From positions 1 to 64,000 of the forward strand of contig NZ_SSBI01000038.1 in the NCBI RefSeq assembly GCF_004795015.1: a stretch of DNA of 64,000 nucleotides, in the 5' to 3' direction. The first letter of the stretch is position 1. The number at the start of each line of letters is the position of its first letter. The position numbers were made by a program, and so were the translations under genes. Origin of the DNA: Streptomyces sp. A1277 (lineage in GTDB: Bacteria > Actinomycetota > Actinomycetes > Streptomycetales > Streptomycetaceae). Below the pieces are notes generated by a model, which did no database searches, was not told the origin of the DNA, and was given only the letters and a program-made list of their open reading frames with translations. Positions 25,330 to 33,438 of this stretch are shown here, piece after piece.

Positions 25330-26576
25330 AAGACCGCTTTCCCAGCATCCTGTTCGTCACTCTCTGCGGCCTGACACCGGCTGCCGTCGGAAACCTCCTG
25401 CGTTGGTCGCCCTGGCTCTGGGGCTTCATGTCCATGGTCACGGTCTCCGGCTCCCTGCTGCTCGTGCTGACGGCCGCCAGCAGCGGCCGCGCACCGGCCG
25501 ACCTGTACGAGCCCGCGGAACCCGAACCGCCGACTGCACCGGCGGAGCGGCCATACCAGGAGACCCGCGTGATCGACGCGGCCCTGCCCAGCGCGACGGA
25601 CGGCTACGACTTCCTCTTCTCCGCCACCGTGTGGTGGAGGCCGGCCCCCGACTGCGCGGACTGGTCCGACAGCGCCTCCCCGGCCCTCGCCGTGTCCTCG
25701 GTCGTCAGCCGCGCCCTGGCAGTGGTCCGCCGCGAGGAGCCCGGCCGGGCGACTTTCGCGCGATACCTCCTGGAAGGAGAGCTAGGCATCCCGCTCACGG
25801 ACCGCAGCGGACGGGTGGAGGCCATGGTGGCCGATGTGACGCTGACCCTGGCTCCCGGCGACCGCGAGCGCCTGCGGAAGCTGAGTGACCTCCGCAAGGA
25901 CGAGGAGATCTGGGAGTACGAGCGTCAGCACGAGCGCAACAAGCGGCGCTACCTGGGGGACGACGTACTGACGAGCGCGGGCAGCGCCGTCGTGTGGTGG
26001 CTGGCCCGTCACGAGGACGAGATCGAGAAGGCGGTCGACATGATCGGCCCGCTCGCCCAGATCGCGGCGGCGGCGAACGACGAAGAGGTACCCGAACTCT
26101 TCCGCCACCTGCTCGTCCCACCCATGGCCGCCCGCAGCGAAGCAACCGTAGGAGGCCCGCTCCGGGACGGGCCCGCCCAAGAGGGAAGGGACTTCGACCG
26201 CGAGGAAGAGATCGGGGTCGCGGACCGCCTGCTCCTGCTGCTGGCGGCGGCCGGCCTGAAGCCGGACATGGACGGGTACACAGTCATGGTTCACCGTGTG
26301 GTGCGCACCCTGGAAGCGGAAGGGCTGGACGAGGCCGCCGCGGAGATCAGGCAGACCATTCTCGTCACGCCCGGGGAGGACGGGACCGATGAGTTCGCCG
26401 ACGCAGCCGCGTTCACGCCAGGGTCGGCGGAGAACGGCGCAAGCGACCGGGACCGGGGCTGGTGGGGGGCGAGCGAGGACGACCTGCCGCCCCGGTACTC
26501 CTGGGACACCTCCCACAGCCCGCACCGGCCCCCCACACCTCTCGCGGGGGACGAGGAGGACGAGGGCGTGAGCTGA
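25326..26576 (+). CDS. Two-TM membrane protein of unknown function, third gene of the TIR cassette
   Basis: 416 residues. Two hydrophobic helices near the N-terminus (about 7-25 and 31-52) are followed by a large soluble part. An alpha/beta region (about 85-190) contains DFLFSATVWWRP and a charged LRKLSDLRKDEEIWEYERQHERNKRRYL helix, then helical segments and an acidic, Pro-rich tail. The layout (short membrane hairpin, beta-rich domain, coiled helix) recalls SPFH-type proteins, but I do not see a diagnostic motif. It starts inside the stop of the ATPase gene (ATGA), so it belongs to the same translational unit and may tether the system to the membrane or be its target. Confidence 0.7.
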   Translation: MKDRFPSILFVTLCGLTPAAVGNLLRWSPWLWGFMSMVTVSGSLLLVLTAASSGRAPADLYEPAEPEPPTAPAERPYQETRVIDAALPSATDGYDFLFSATVWWRPAPDCADWSDSASPALAVSSVVSRALAVVRREEPGRATFARYLLEGELGIPLTDRSGRVEAMVADVTLTLAPGDRERLRKLSDLRKDEEIWEYERQHERNKRRYLGDDVLTSAGSAVVWWLARHEDEIEKAVDMIGPLAQIAAAANDEEVPELFRHLLVPPMAARSEATVGGPLRDGPAQEGRDFDREEEIGVADRLLLLLAAAGLKPDMDGYTVMVHRVVRTLEAEGLDEAAAEIRQTILVTPGEDGTDEFADAAAFTPGSAENGASDRDRGWWGASEDDLPPRYSWDTSHSPHRPPTPLAGDEEDEGVS

Positions 26577-26605
26577 TCCGGTAGACGGCCGGATCTCCCC
26601 CATCC

Positions 26606-26634
26606 CCCTCTCGGCGCGCACGGCGGCGAGAGGG
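26606..26634. terminator. Hairpin between the convergent TIR cassette and TPR gene
   Basis: CCCTCTCG and CGAGAGGG arms enclose a GC-rich 13-base loop. It can serve both strands. Confidence 0.5.
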
Positions 26635-26655
26635 AGCCCTTTGCCCACGCGGCCC

Positions 26656-28872
26656 CTACGCCGGTTCCGGAGCGCCGGGCAGTTCCGCCAGGCGCTCGCG
26701 GGCCCGGTCGGCGTAAGGGGCCTCGTCCAGGCCGGCGCACAGGCGCAGGTCGGTTCGGGCCCCTTCGAGGTCGCCGCTTCCGGCGCGGCAGGCGGCCCGT
26801 TCCCACAGCAGCTCGCCCCGGTCGGCGTCCGGCAGGTCCAGGGCGGCGGTGAAGTCGTCGATCGCCTCCGGCCACCGCTCGGCGGAGCGGTTCACGTAGC
26901 CCCGGTTGTAGAGCAGGGACGGGTCGGGTCCGACGAGTTCCAGGGCGCGGGTGAGGTCCGCTATCGCGTCGTCGGGCCGGCCCTGTTCCTGGGCGATGAC
27001 CGCGCGGTTGGCCAGCGCCTCGTAGAGGGCCGGGTCGTGCTCCAGGGCCGTGGTGAAGTCGGCCAGGGCGGCCCCGGGGTCGCCGTCCTCCAGTGCGAGC
27101 AGGCCGCGGGTGCACAACAGGTCGGCGCTGTCGGGCTGGTGGACGAGGCCCTCGGCCACGTCCGCGCGGGCGCCGTCCAGGTCGCCGGACTCCAGCAGCA
27201 GGGAGGCGCGGTTGACCCGGGCGCGCAGGTAGTCCGGTTCCAGCTCCAGCACGTAGCCGAAGTCGGCGAGGGCGCCCTTGACGTCGCCGAGTTCGGCGCG
27301 CAGGTCGCCCCGGTTGTAGTACGCCTCGGGGAACGGCGGGCTGACGTCGATGGCGGCCTGGTAGTCGGCCAGGGCCGCGTCGGTGTCGCCGGACCGCCGG
27401 TGGAGCGAGGCCCGGTCGAAGTAGTACTCGGGGTGGTGGGGGTCGGCCGCGATCACCCGGGAGAGGTCGGCGACCCCCTCCTCGATCCGGCCCAGCGCGG
27501 CGCGCACCTGCCCGCGGTTGTGCAGCAGCACCGAGCGGTGCAATTCGTGCTCGCCCGGCGCCAGATCGGCGTCGAGCTGGGCAAGGCCCTCGGTCACCAG
27601 CTCCTCGGCCCGCGTCAGGTTGCCCATGTGCATCTCCACCAGGGCAAGACCGTTCTGCTGGAAGACCTTCTGGAACGAGCGGGACGCCTCGGGCATCTGC
27701 GATGCCAGGGCGATGGCGGTGTGCAGATGGACCCGGGCGGTGAGGTGGTTGCGGGAGTCGGGCGCGCGGTGGCGGGTGTACAGCATGCCGAGCGCGTAGT
27801 TGGAGAACAGGTGCACCATCGGCGTGGTGAAGCGGCTGCGCAGGTCGAAGTAGATCTCCTCGGCCTCGTCCACCTGCCCGAGGACGGCCAGCGAACTGGT
27901 CAGCCTGGTGCTCGCCGTGCAGTACGCGTCCTCGTTCCGCTCGGGGTCGGCCAGCGCCCGTGCCCGGCGGCCGAGTTCGATCGCCGCGTGGTAGAAGCCC
28001 ATGTCCACGCAGCGGCCGGTCGCCTCCAGCGCTGCCCGCAACCCGGCACCGTGCGGGTCGCTCCCGCGTTCCAGGTGGTACGGAAGGGCGCCGAGCCGGT
28101 GGGCCTGCGGCAGGGTCCGCTCCAGCTCGGCGGCCCTGGCGTCGTGCAGCTCGGCCCGTATCCTCGCGGGCGCGGCCTCGTAGGCGGACCGCTCGCCGGC
28201 GACGTCGGAGGTGCCGTCGGACTCCACGTAGGCCCGGACCGGGTCGGCGCCCTGCCGCGGTGCGGCGGGCGCGGGGGCGGTGGCCGGTGCGTCCACGCGT
28301 ACCGCGTACCGGGCCAGCGCGCCGGCCAGTTCGGCGGCGTGCGCCGGCAACGGGTCGGCGGTGGTGGCGACGACGACGCGCAGCCGGGCCGGGTCCACCC
28401 GGCGCAGGACGATGGCCAGCAGCTCCTGCTCGGTGGCGTCCGCCTCGTGCACGGCGTCGAAGCGTACGGTGACCGGCCGGTCGAGGTCGGCCGCCCAGCG
28501 GTTCAGGAACTCCACCACCCCGTGCGCCAGGCGCCGGGTCCGTCCGGGGCCGTAGAACCGGGTGCGTTCCTCGGGGATGGCCAGCGAGGTGAGGGTCTCC
28601 CGGGACGGCGCCACGACGGACTCCAGATCGGGGGCGGCCGACAGCAGTTCGACGTCGTGGGCGGTGACGAGATCCGGCGCCTCGGCCCACACCCGGGGCA
28701 CCACCAGGTTCAGCAGGGCGGCGGTCCCGGCGTACGGGCCCCGGCCCAGGCGGTGGCTGCTGACGGCGTGGAACTCTCCCGCGGCGGGCCGGGGCAGGAC
28801 GGTGCCCAGCGCCGCGTCACGGTCCCGGCGGGTGACACCGACGATCCACAGGTGTGCGGGCTGCTCGCTCAT
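26656..28872 (-). CDS. Tetratricopeptide-repeat protein linked to the RiPP-like locus
   Basis: 738 residues from the ATG at 28872, which overlaps the stop of the M50 gene (ATGA). The N-terminal part (about 1-200) looks like an ATPase/regulator module without a P-loop: FHAVSSHRLGRGPYAGTAALLNLVVPRV, then VTVRFDAVHEADATEQELLAIVL. From about 400 to the end there are at least eight clear TPR units, for example YYNRGDLRAELGDVKGALADF and LLYNRGYVNRSAERWPEAIDDF. TPR arrays bind peptides or proteins. As the last gene after a precursor-like peptide and a peptidase it may be a scaffold, immunity or sensing factor; no enzyme activity is visible. Confidence 0.8.
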   Translation of the reverse strand: MSEQPAHLWIVGVTRRDRDAALGTVLPRPAAGEFHAVSSHRLGRGPYAGTAALLNLVVPRVWAEAPDLVTAHDVELLSAAPDLESVVAPSRETLTSLAIPEERTRFYGPGRTRRLAHGVVEFLNRWAADLDRPVTVRFDAVHEADATEQELLAIVLRRVDPARLRVVVATTADPLPAHAAELAGALARYAVRVDAPATAPAPAAPRQGADPVRAYVESDGTSDVAGERSAYEAAPARIRAELHDARAAELERTLPQAHRLGALPYHLERGSDPHGAGLRAALEATGRCVDMGFYHAAIELGRRARALADPERNEDAYCTASTRLTSSLAVLGQVDEAEEIYFDLRSRFTTPMVHLFSNYALGMLYTRHRAPDSRNHLTARVHLHTAIALASQMPEASRSFQKVFQQNGLALVEMHMGNLTRAEELVTEGLAQLDADLAPGEHELHRSVLLHNRGQVRAALGRIEEGVADLSRVIAADPHHPEYYFDRASLHRRSGDTDAALADYQAAIDVSPPFPEAYYNRGDLRAELGDVKGALADFGYVLELEPDYLRARVNRASLLLESGDLDGARADVAEGLVHQPDSADLLCTRGLLALEDGDPGAALADFTTALEHDPALYEALANRAVIAQEQGRPDDAIADLTRALELVGPDPSLLYNRGYVNRSAERWPEAIDDFTAALDLPDADRGELLWERAACRAGSGDLEGARTDLRLCAGLDEAPYADRARERLAELPGAPEPA

Positions 28873-30278
28873 CGGGCGCGTTCCTGTTCTGCGTGAAGGG
28901 AGGCGGGGGTGGGGGTGGGGGCGGGGAGGGCCGCGGTGTCCTGGACGGCGGGGTCGGGCGCGGGGAGGGCCGCGGTGTCCTGAACGGCGGGATCGGGGGC
29001 GGGGAGGGCCGCGGTGTCCTGAACGGCGGGGTCGGGCGCGGCGGCGGGGTTCGTGGCTGCTTCCGTGCGGTCCCGCTGCCGCTGTCGCCGCCGTTCGCGG
29101 GCGCGGTCGCGCAGGGCCACCACGCCGACCAGCCCGAACTGCACGAAGCTCAGCGCCAGGAAGCCGACGGAGTCCCAGAAGCCGGAGTCCGGATGCCCGG
29201 GGTGGCCGAGCCGGTCGACGAGGAGGCGCACGAAGTGGGCGAGGACCGGGACCGCGGTGCCGGCCGCGGTCAGCAGCATCACCAGCACGCCCGCCGCGGC
29301 GAAGGGCGCGTACCAGCGGGCGACCTTGCGGTCCCGGTCCGACCACTGCTCCAGGTCGACCATGCGGTGCCGCAGGCCGGACAGGCGGCAGGCGGTGTTC
29401 CGGATCAGCGCACGCGTCGCGTCGTGCAGGGCGACGCAGCCGAGGGCTGTGGAGAAAACGTAATAGAGGTCGGTCCGCAGGAACAGGTAGAACTGCCAGA
29501 CGAACCGGAGCGCGGTGACGAATGCGAGGGCGACCGCGAAACGCCCGAAGAAGGAAAGGCCGTGACCGCTTCGATGCGCATCGACGGCGGCCGCACAGAC
29601 CAGCAGGCAGAAAACCAGAGCGTCGGCGACCATACCGGCCAGAAAAGGAAGATAGCGCTTCCTCCTGGGAACTCCGAGCAATCCGTTCAGCGTCGTCTCG
29701 AACACCACGAAGTAAAGCCGGCGCCCGACACCGAGTCGAGAGGGAATACCTATGCGCCGACCGGCCAGTGCGTGGAAGGATTCGTGGAGGAACACGAACG
29801 GCAACTGAGCGAAGAGCAGACCGACTTGCACCAGCAGCAGCGACTCGGTGAAGAACAGGGTCTTCGGATACGGGCGCACATCGGGCATCCGCACCAGGAG
29901 CACCACGCACACCACTGCTATCGCCCCGTAGACGACCCAGGCCACCGGCGAGAACACGGCCCGGCCGAGCCGCGCGTACCGTACGGCGGCCGGCGCCTCA
30001 GCGACCGGTTCGTCTCCGTCCACCCGAAGAAACCCCAGGTCACCAAGGGTCTCCAGAAAGTCGTCCATGTCGACGGGTTCGTCGTAGGCGGCGTTGTACC
30101 AGGCGACGGCGTCAGCCAGGGGCATGCCGGTGGTGAGCTTGTGGAGCAGCGTCGCGCCGTCGGCGGGAAAGAGGGCGTACGAATCGGTGTCGGCCCGGCC
30201 GACCAGTACCTCGTCGCCTTCCGGGACGAATGTCAACTGATGAAAGGCAGGCTCCGCGGTCTGCCGAGTATCCGCCAT
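28869..30278 (-). CDS. Membrane metallopeptidase (M50-like) with N-terminal PqqD-like domain
   Basis: 469 residues. Residues 10-85 resemble a PqqD/RRE fold (VLVGRADTDSYALFPADGATLLHKLTTG, DDFLETLGDLGFL), the type that binds RiPP leader peptides. Several TM helices follow from about 107. HESFH at 165-169 is an HExxH zinc motif placed at the end of a TM helix, as in site-2/M50 proteases. The C-terminus has three copies of PDPAVQDTAALPA, encoded by 39-bp tandem repeats. The start at 30278 has a GGAGG site six bases upstream. It lies about 100 bp after the precursor-like peptide gene, so it probably cleaves or exports that peptide. Confidence 0.8.
   Translation of the reverse strand: MADTRQTAEPAFHQLTFVPEGDEVLVGRADTDSYALFPADGATLLHKLTTGMPLADAVAWYNAAYDEPVDMDDFLETLGDLGFLRVDGDEPVAEAPAAVRYARLGRAVFSPVAWVVYGAIAVVCVVLLVRMPDVRPYPKTLFFTESLLLVQVGLLFAQLPFVFLHESFHALAGRRIGIPSRLGVGRRLYFVVFETTLNGLLGVPRRKRYLPFLAGMVADALVFCLLVCAAAVDAHRSGHGLSFFGRFAVALAFVTALRFVWQFYLFLRTDLYYVFSTALGCVALHDATRALIRNTACRLSGLRHRMVDLEQWSDRDRKVARWYAPFAAAGVLVMLLTAAGTAVPVLAHFVRLLVDRLGHPGHPDSGFWDSVGFLALSFVQFGLVGVVALRDRARERRRQRQRDRTEAATNPAAAPDPAVQDTAALPAPDPAVQDTAALPAPDPAVQDTAALPAPTPTPASLHAEQERAR
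28921..29037. repeat. Three 39-bp tandem repeats within the M50 gene
   Basis: Units at 28921-28959, 28960-28998 and 28999-29037 differ at only a few bases and stay in frame (13 codons), so copy-number changes would not break the protein. Confidence 0.85.
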
Positions 30279-30335
30279 GCCGCCTCCGCGTCGGGATTCG
30301 CCGGCGACCTCCCGGCATCGTGTAGGGACAGCGCC

Positions 30336-30370
30336 GTGGTGCCCGGAATTCGATGAATTCCGGGCACCAC
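30336..30370 (-). terminator. Perfect hairpin between the precursor-like peptide and the M50 gene (attenuator)
   Basis: Arms of 16 bp with no mismatch and a 3-base GAT loop, starting eight bases after the peptide stop. It may limit read-through so that the peptide is made in excess of the downstream proteins. Confidence 0.7.
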
Positions 30371-30378
30371 GTCCTGCG

Positions 30379-30474
30379 TCAGTTCTGACCCGCGATACAC
30401 ATCGGCGGCCAGTAGGCGCTCGCGCTCGTAGTGAGCTTCACACCGCCGGTCTTGCGCACGACGATCTTCTTCAT
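30379..30474 (-). CDS. Candidate RiPP precursor peptide (31 aa), not in usual ORF calls
   Basis: ATG at 30474 with GGGGGGAT six bases upstream. The peptide begins MKKIVVRKTGGVKLTTSAS and ends AYWPPMCIAGQN. The first half is basic and leader-like; the second half has a Tyr-Trp-Pro-Pro cluster, one Cys and a Gly-Gln-Asn end, as a modified core might. It is followed by a strong hairpin, then by a PqqD/M50 peptidase and a TPR protein, a precursor-first order common in RiPP loci. No maturation enzyme other than the peptidase is seen, so the class is unknown. It could instead be an exported signalling peptide. Confidence 0.6.
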   Translation of the reverse strand: MKKIVVRKTGGVKLTTSASAYWPPMCIAGQN

Positions 30475-30562
30475 CGGGATCCCCCCTTTTCGGTGGAATG
30501 ATCTTTCTCGGCCGGCACGCGGACTGTTGAGAATTCATCAGTCCTTGGCCTTGGGCTCGTCA

Positions 30563-30568
30563 CTTATA
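30563..30568 (-). promoter_or_regulatory. Probable -10 box for the precursor-like peptide gene
   Basis: TATAAG on the minus strand, about 90 bases before the ATG. GGCGCC-T-GGCGCC lies just upstream in the spacer. The remaining 30475-31026 interval is locally less GC-rich and shows no gene I can support. Confidence 0.4.
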
Positions 30569-31026
30569 GCACCGGCGCCAGGCGCCTCACCAGAACACGA
30601 AGCCCGAGAAATGACCTGCGGGAATTTTTTCGGTCGAGATCCGGTGCATGCGTTTAATACGTGCGACGTCGGCCTCACCTGCCGCGAAACCGAAAACAAA
30701 CCCGGCCACCGGGGACGCCTCCCACCGCCCACACCCCCGCCCCGACCACCGGAGCGAACAGCGCCGCCCCGCCCCACCCCTGCCCACACCAGGGCCGCGC
30801 CCCACCCCGAGCCCAAAGCTCAAGGTCACACCCCTACCCGTCCCAGCACCCCGACGGCTCCCCTACCTCGCTGCCCGACGCGGGACCGCCCGGCCCCTCA
30901 TCCCGATCTTCCTGGCCGGAAGTCGCCGCCACTACTCCACTTGAGCGCGGAGATGCGCCCGCCCCGTGGAGGCGCTGTGAACCTTCCTCGCACGGGAGCG
31001 CGGTCGGCTCCACGCCCCGAGCCCCG

Positions 31027-31200
31027 TCAGCTCGGCTGCTCCCACACGGTCACGGCGATGCGCACAGGTCCGGCGGCAGGGGCAGCCACGGTGCGCAGAT
31101 AAGCCGTGCGCCCGTCCCGGGTCTGCACACAGAACCGAGCGCCACGGGTCAAGTACGCGGTGTAGGCACCGTTCCTCGTGACCGCACCGCGCACTCGGCT
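31027..31200 (-). pseudogene. Possible C-terminal remnant of a secreted or sensor protein
   Basis: A minus-strand frame reads GAVTRNGAYTAYLTRGARF and then VQTRDGRTAYLRTV before ending in VTVWEQPS. It has protein-like composition but no plausible start, so I read it as a broken gene end. No family is recognised. It is just downstream of the SnoaL-like gene. Confidence 0.3.
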
Positions 31201-31265
31201 TCGCCCGGAACCGGCCCGGAGGCAGGAAGCGGAGCCAGCCTCAGGCCGCTGTCCGGGGTACCGGG

Positions 31266-31814
31266 TCAGTGGTGCGTGGCGTCGCCGGGTTCGGCGTCGT
31301 GGAGGGCGATGAGGGGATTGCTGTTGTGCCAGTACTCCTCGAGGAGCGAGTCCTTCAGCGCCGACTCGCGCTCGGCCATGATGTTGCGCAGGCGCGCGGG
31401 GTCCTCGAAGAAGGTGCGCTTCTTGGTGATCTTGCCGTCGATGACGTCGACGAGTTCGACGACGGTCATCGTCCACGGGTTTCCTGCGAGGTCCGTGCCG
31501 TTGTTCGTGGCCTCGACGACGACGCGTGTGGGGCCGCCGGCGTAGTACTTGAACGAGGAGTGGTCGGCGGAGGTGTAGCCGCACAGTTCGTGCAGGCGGT
31601 GGCGGCCGACTGCGATGTCGGCCGGACCCACGTAGGTGCCGCCGTAGGGCGCTTCCAGGTTGAGCTGGATCTCCTTCTCGTGTTTGAAGGTGTCGATCAC
31701 CCGGGCCATGGCGTCGTCGCTGAGGCCGTCGTCACCGCCGGTTCCCAGCGCGTCGTAGAAGCCGCGGACGACCGCAATGTTCTGTTCGGCCTGTGTCATC
31801 TCTTCACGGGGCAT
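31266..31814 (-). CDS. SnoaL-like polyketide-cyclase/NTF2-fold protein
   Basis: 182 residues with an N-terminal helix NIAVVRGFYDALGTGG and paired beta-strands (EIQLNLEAPYGGTYVGPADI; TRVVVEATNNGTDLAGNPW; VELVDVIDGKITKKRTFF), typical of the SnoaL/NTF2 fold. Such proteins act as cyclases, isomerases or small hydroxylases in aromatic polyketide and related pathways, or have no known activity. AAGGGA precedes the ATG by five bases. It is the third gene of an operon with an SGNH hydrolase and an FAD monooxygenase, so it most likely acts on the same substrate. Confidence 0.85.
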   Translation of the reverse strand: MPREEMTQAEQNIAVVRGFYDALGTGGDDGLSDDAMARVIDTFKHEKEIQLNLEAPYGGTYVGPADIAVGRHRLHELCGYTSADHSSFKYYAGGPTRVVVEATNNGTDLAGNPWTMTVVELVDVIDGKITKKRTFFEDPARLRNIMAERESALKDSLLEEYWHNSNPLIALHDAEPGDATHH

Positions 31815-31881
31815 GTGCGTCCCTTGAGGCAGGCGGCGCCGTGAGCGCCGCAGGGTGTGAGGTGGGCTGTGTGCGGGGCGT

Positions 31882-33396
31882 TCAGTCCGTGGTGCCGAAC
31901 CAGCGGTCGGCAGCGTGCGCGAACGCGGTGAGATCAGGGTCAGGGCCGTCCGCCCAGGCGATGACGCCGTCGGGGCGGATCAGCAGAGCGGCGCAGTCCA
32001 GTTCGTTCCGCGCTGCCGTGGGGAGGTACCGGACCAGGTCCTCGTAGCCGGAGATCGCGTCGGCGAGCCGGCGGTCGGCGGTGAAGTCGATGGCGACGCC
32101 GTGCCCCTTGTGCATGTAGTCGCTCAGACGGCTGCCGTCCGTGAAGTGGAAGTCGGGTGCGTTGCGTCCGACCAAGGGGTGCGTGCTGCCCAGGTTGTAG
32201 CGCTGTGAGGAGCCTGACGTGCGGTTGTAGACGTAGGTGGTTCCGTCACGTGTGGCCAGCAGGTCCCGGACGAGAGCCTGGACGGCCTGGGAGTGCGGGT
32301 CCGGCCTCATCACCGCGCTCTGTGCGCGGGTCCACTCCAGGATCTGGGCGCCGACCGGATGACGCTCTTGGGTGTAGGTGTCGAGCAGTCCCTGGGGGGC
32401 GTAGCCCTGTGCGGTGGCGGCGAGTTTCCAGCCGAGGTTGACGGCGTCGCCGATTCCGGTGTTGAGGCCCTGTGCTCCCAGGGGCGAGTGGATGTGGGCG
32501 GCGTCACCCGCGAGCAGCACGCGGCCTTGGCGATAGGACGTGGTCTGCCTGGCCCGGTCGGTGAAGGTCGAGACCAGCTCGACGTCGGTGAGGGTGACGT
32601 CGGTGCCGGACACACGGCGCAGTACGTCCTGGAGGTGCTCGACGGTGGGCTTCTGCGTGCGGTCGAAGGCGCCGCCGTCGCAGTCGAGCATCCCGATGTG
32701 GCCGGGGGTGGGCATCTGCAGGTACATGCCGGTCGGCGTGAGGGTGAAGCCGGGCTGCAGCTTCTCGGGATCGGCGAGGGAGGCGAGCATGGTGTAGCCG
32801 GTGAACTGCGGTTCGGTGCCGGTGAACTCGAAGTCCGCGAGAGTGCGCACGGTGCTTCGGCCGCCGTCGCAGCCCACGAGCCAGCGCCCCTGGTACTCGT
32901 GGTCTCCTGCCCGCACGGTGACGCTGTCGCTGTCCTGTCGCAGGGCCGTGACCCTCTCCCCACGGCGGATGGTGACGCCGGACTTGGCGGCCTGTTCGGC
33001 CAGCACGGACTCGACTGCTTCGAGGCTGGTCATCACCCCTTCCAGCACCGGGCTGGGCAGCCGGAGCGGGAGGGCGCCGGTGTCGATGTCGGCCGGGTCG
33101 AGCATCATGCCGGCGAAGTGAGCCACGCTGCGGGGTGCCGGGGCCTCCTGCAGGTCCGCGTCGAAGTCGCCGTAGTCCTCGACACCGGATGCCTGGAGCA
33201 GCGCGGGCAGCATTCCGCGGCGGTGGAACACCTCGACCGAGGCGGGGGACAGTCCGCGCATGCCGAGGGGCATCGCCCTCCACGGCGTGCCGGCATCGTC
33301 CTGTTCCAGGACCAGGACATCGCAGCCTGCGATGCCCAGTTCGCACGCCAGGAGCAGTCCGACGGGGCCTGCGCCCGCGATCACGACGTCGTACAT
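31882..33396 (-). CDS. FAD-dependent aromatic monooxygenase (PHBH/PgaE type)
   Basis: 504 residues from the ATG at 33396, with AAGGGAAC upstream. The Rossmann motif GAGPVG is at 8-13, a central DG motif lies in VGCDGGRSTVR, and the second FAD motif is GDAAHIHSPLGAQGLNTG. The last 100 residues form the thioredoxin-like C-terminal domain of polyketide hydroxylases (DFHFTDGSRLSDYM). These enzymes hydroxylate aromatic rings using NAD(P)H and O2. It lies between an SGNH hydrolase and a SnoaL-like protein, with short gaps, and probably under the adjacent SARP regulator. Substrate is unknown; there is no polyketide synthase in the window. Confidence 0.9.
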   Translation of the reverse strand: MYDVVIAGAGPVGLLLACELGIAGCDVLVLEQDDAGTPWRAMPLGMRGLSPASVEVFHRRGMLPALLQASGVEDYGDFDADLQEAPAPRSVAHFAGMMLDPADIDTGALPLRLPSPVLEGVMTSLEAVESVLAEQAAKSGVTIRRGERVTALRQDSDSVTVRAGDHEYQGRWLVGCDGGRSTVRTLADFEFTGTEPQFTGYTMLASLADPEKLQPGFTLTPTGMYLQMPTPGHIGMLDCDGGAFDRTQKPTVEHLQDVLRRVSGTDVTLTDVELVSTFTDRARQTTSYRQGRVLLAGDAAHIHSPLGAQGLNTGIGDAVNLGWKLAATAQGYAPQGLLDTYTQERHPVGAQILEWTRAQSAVMRPDPHSQAVQALVRDLLATRDGTTYVYNRTSGSSQRYNLGSTHPLVGRNAPDFHFTDGSRLSDYMHKGHGVAIDFTADRRLADAISGYEDLVRYLPTAARNELDCAALLIRPDGVIAWADGPDPDLTAFAHAADRWFGTTD

Positions 33397-33438
33397 GAGC
33401 GTTCCCTTCTTCATGGTGGTCAGGGGTGGGGCGGGGCC

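Noticed and set aside
30233..30538. A 101-codon minus-strand frame across the precursor-like peptide
   Set aside because: It runs through the hairpin and into the M50 gene in another frame, and has no recognisable protein features.
30587..30646. A second short peptide (MHRISTEKIPAGHFSGFVFW) upstream of the precursor-like gene
   Set aside because: There is no ribosome site before it and it lies upstream of the proposed -10 box.
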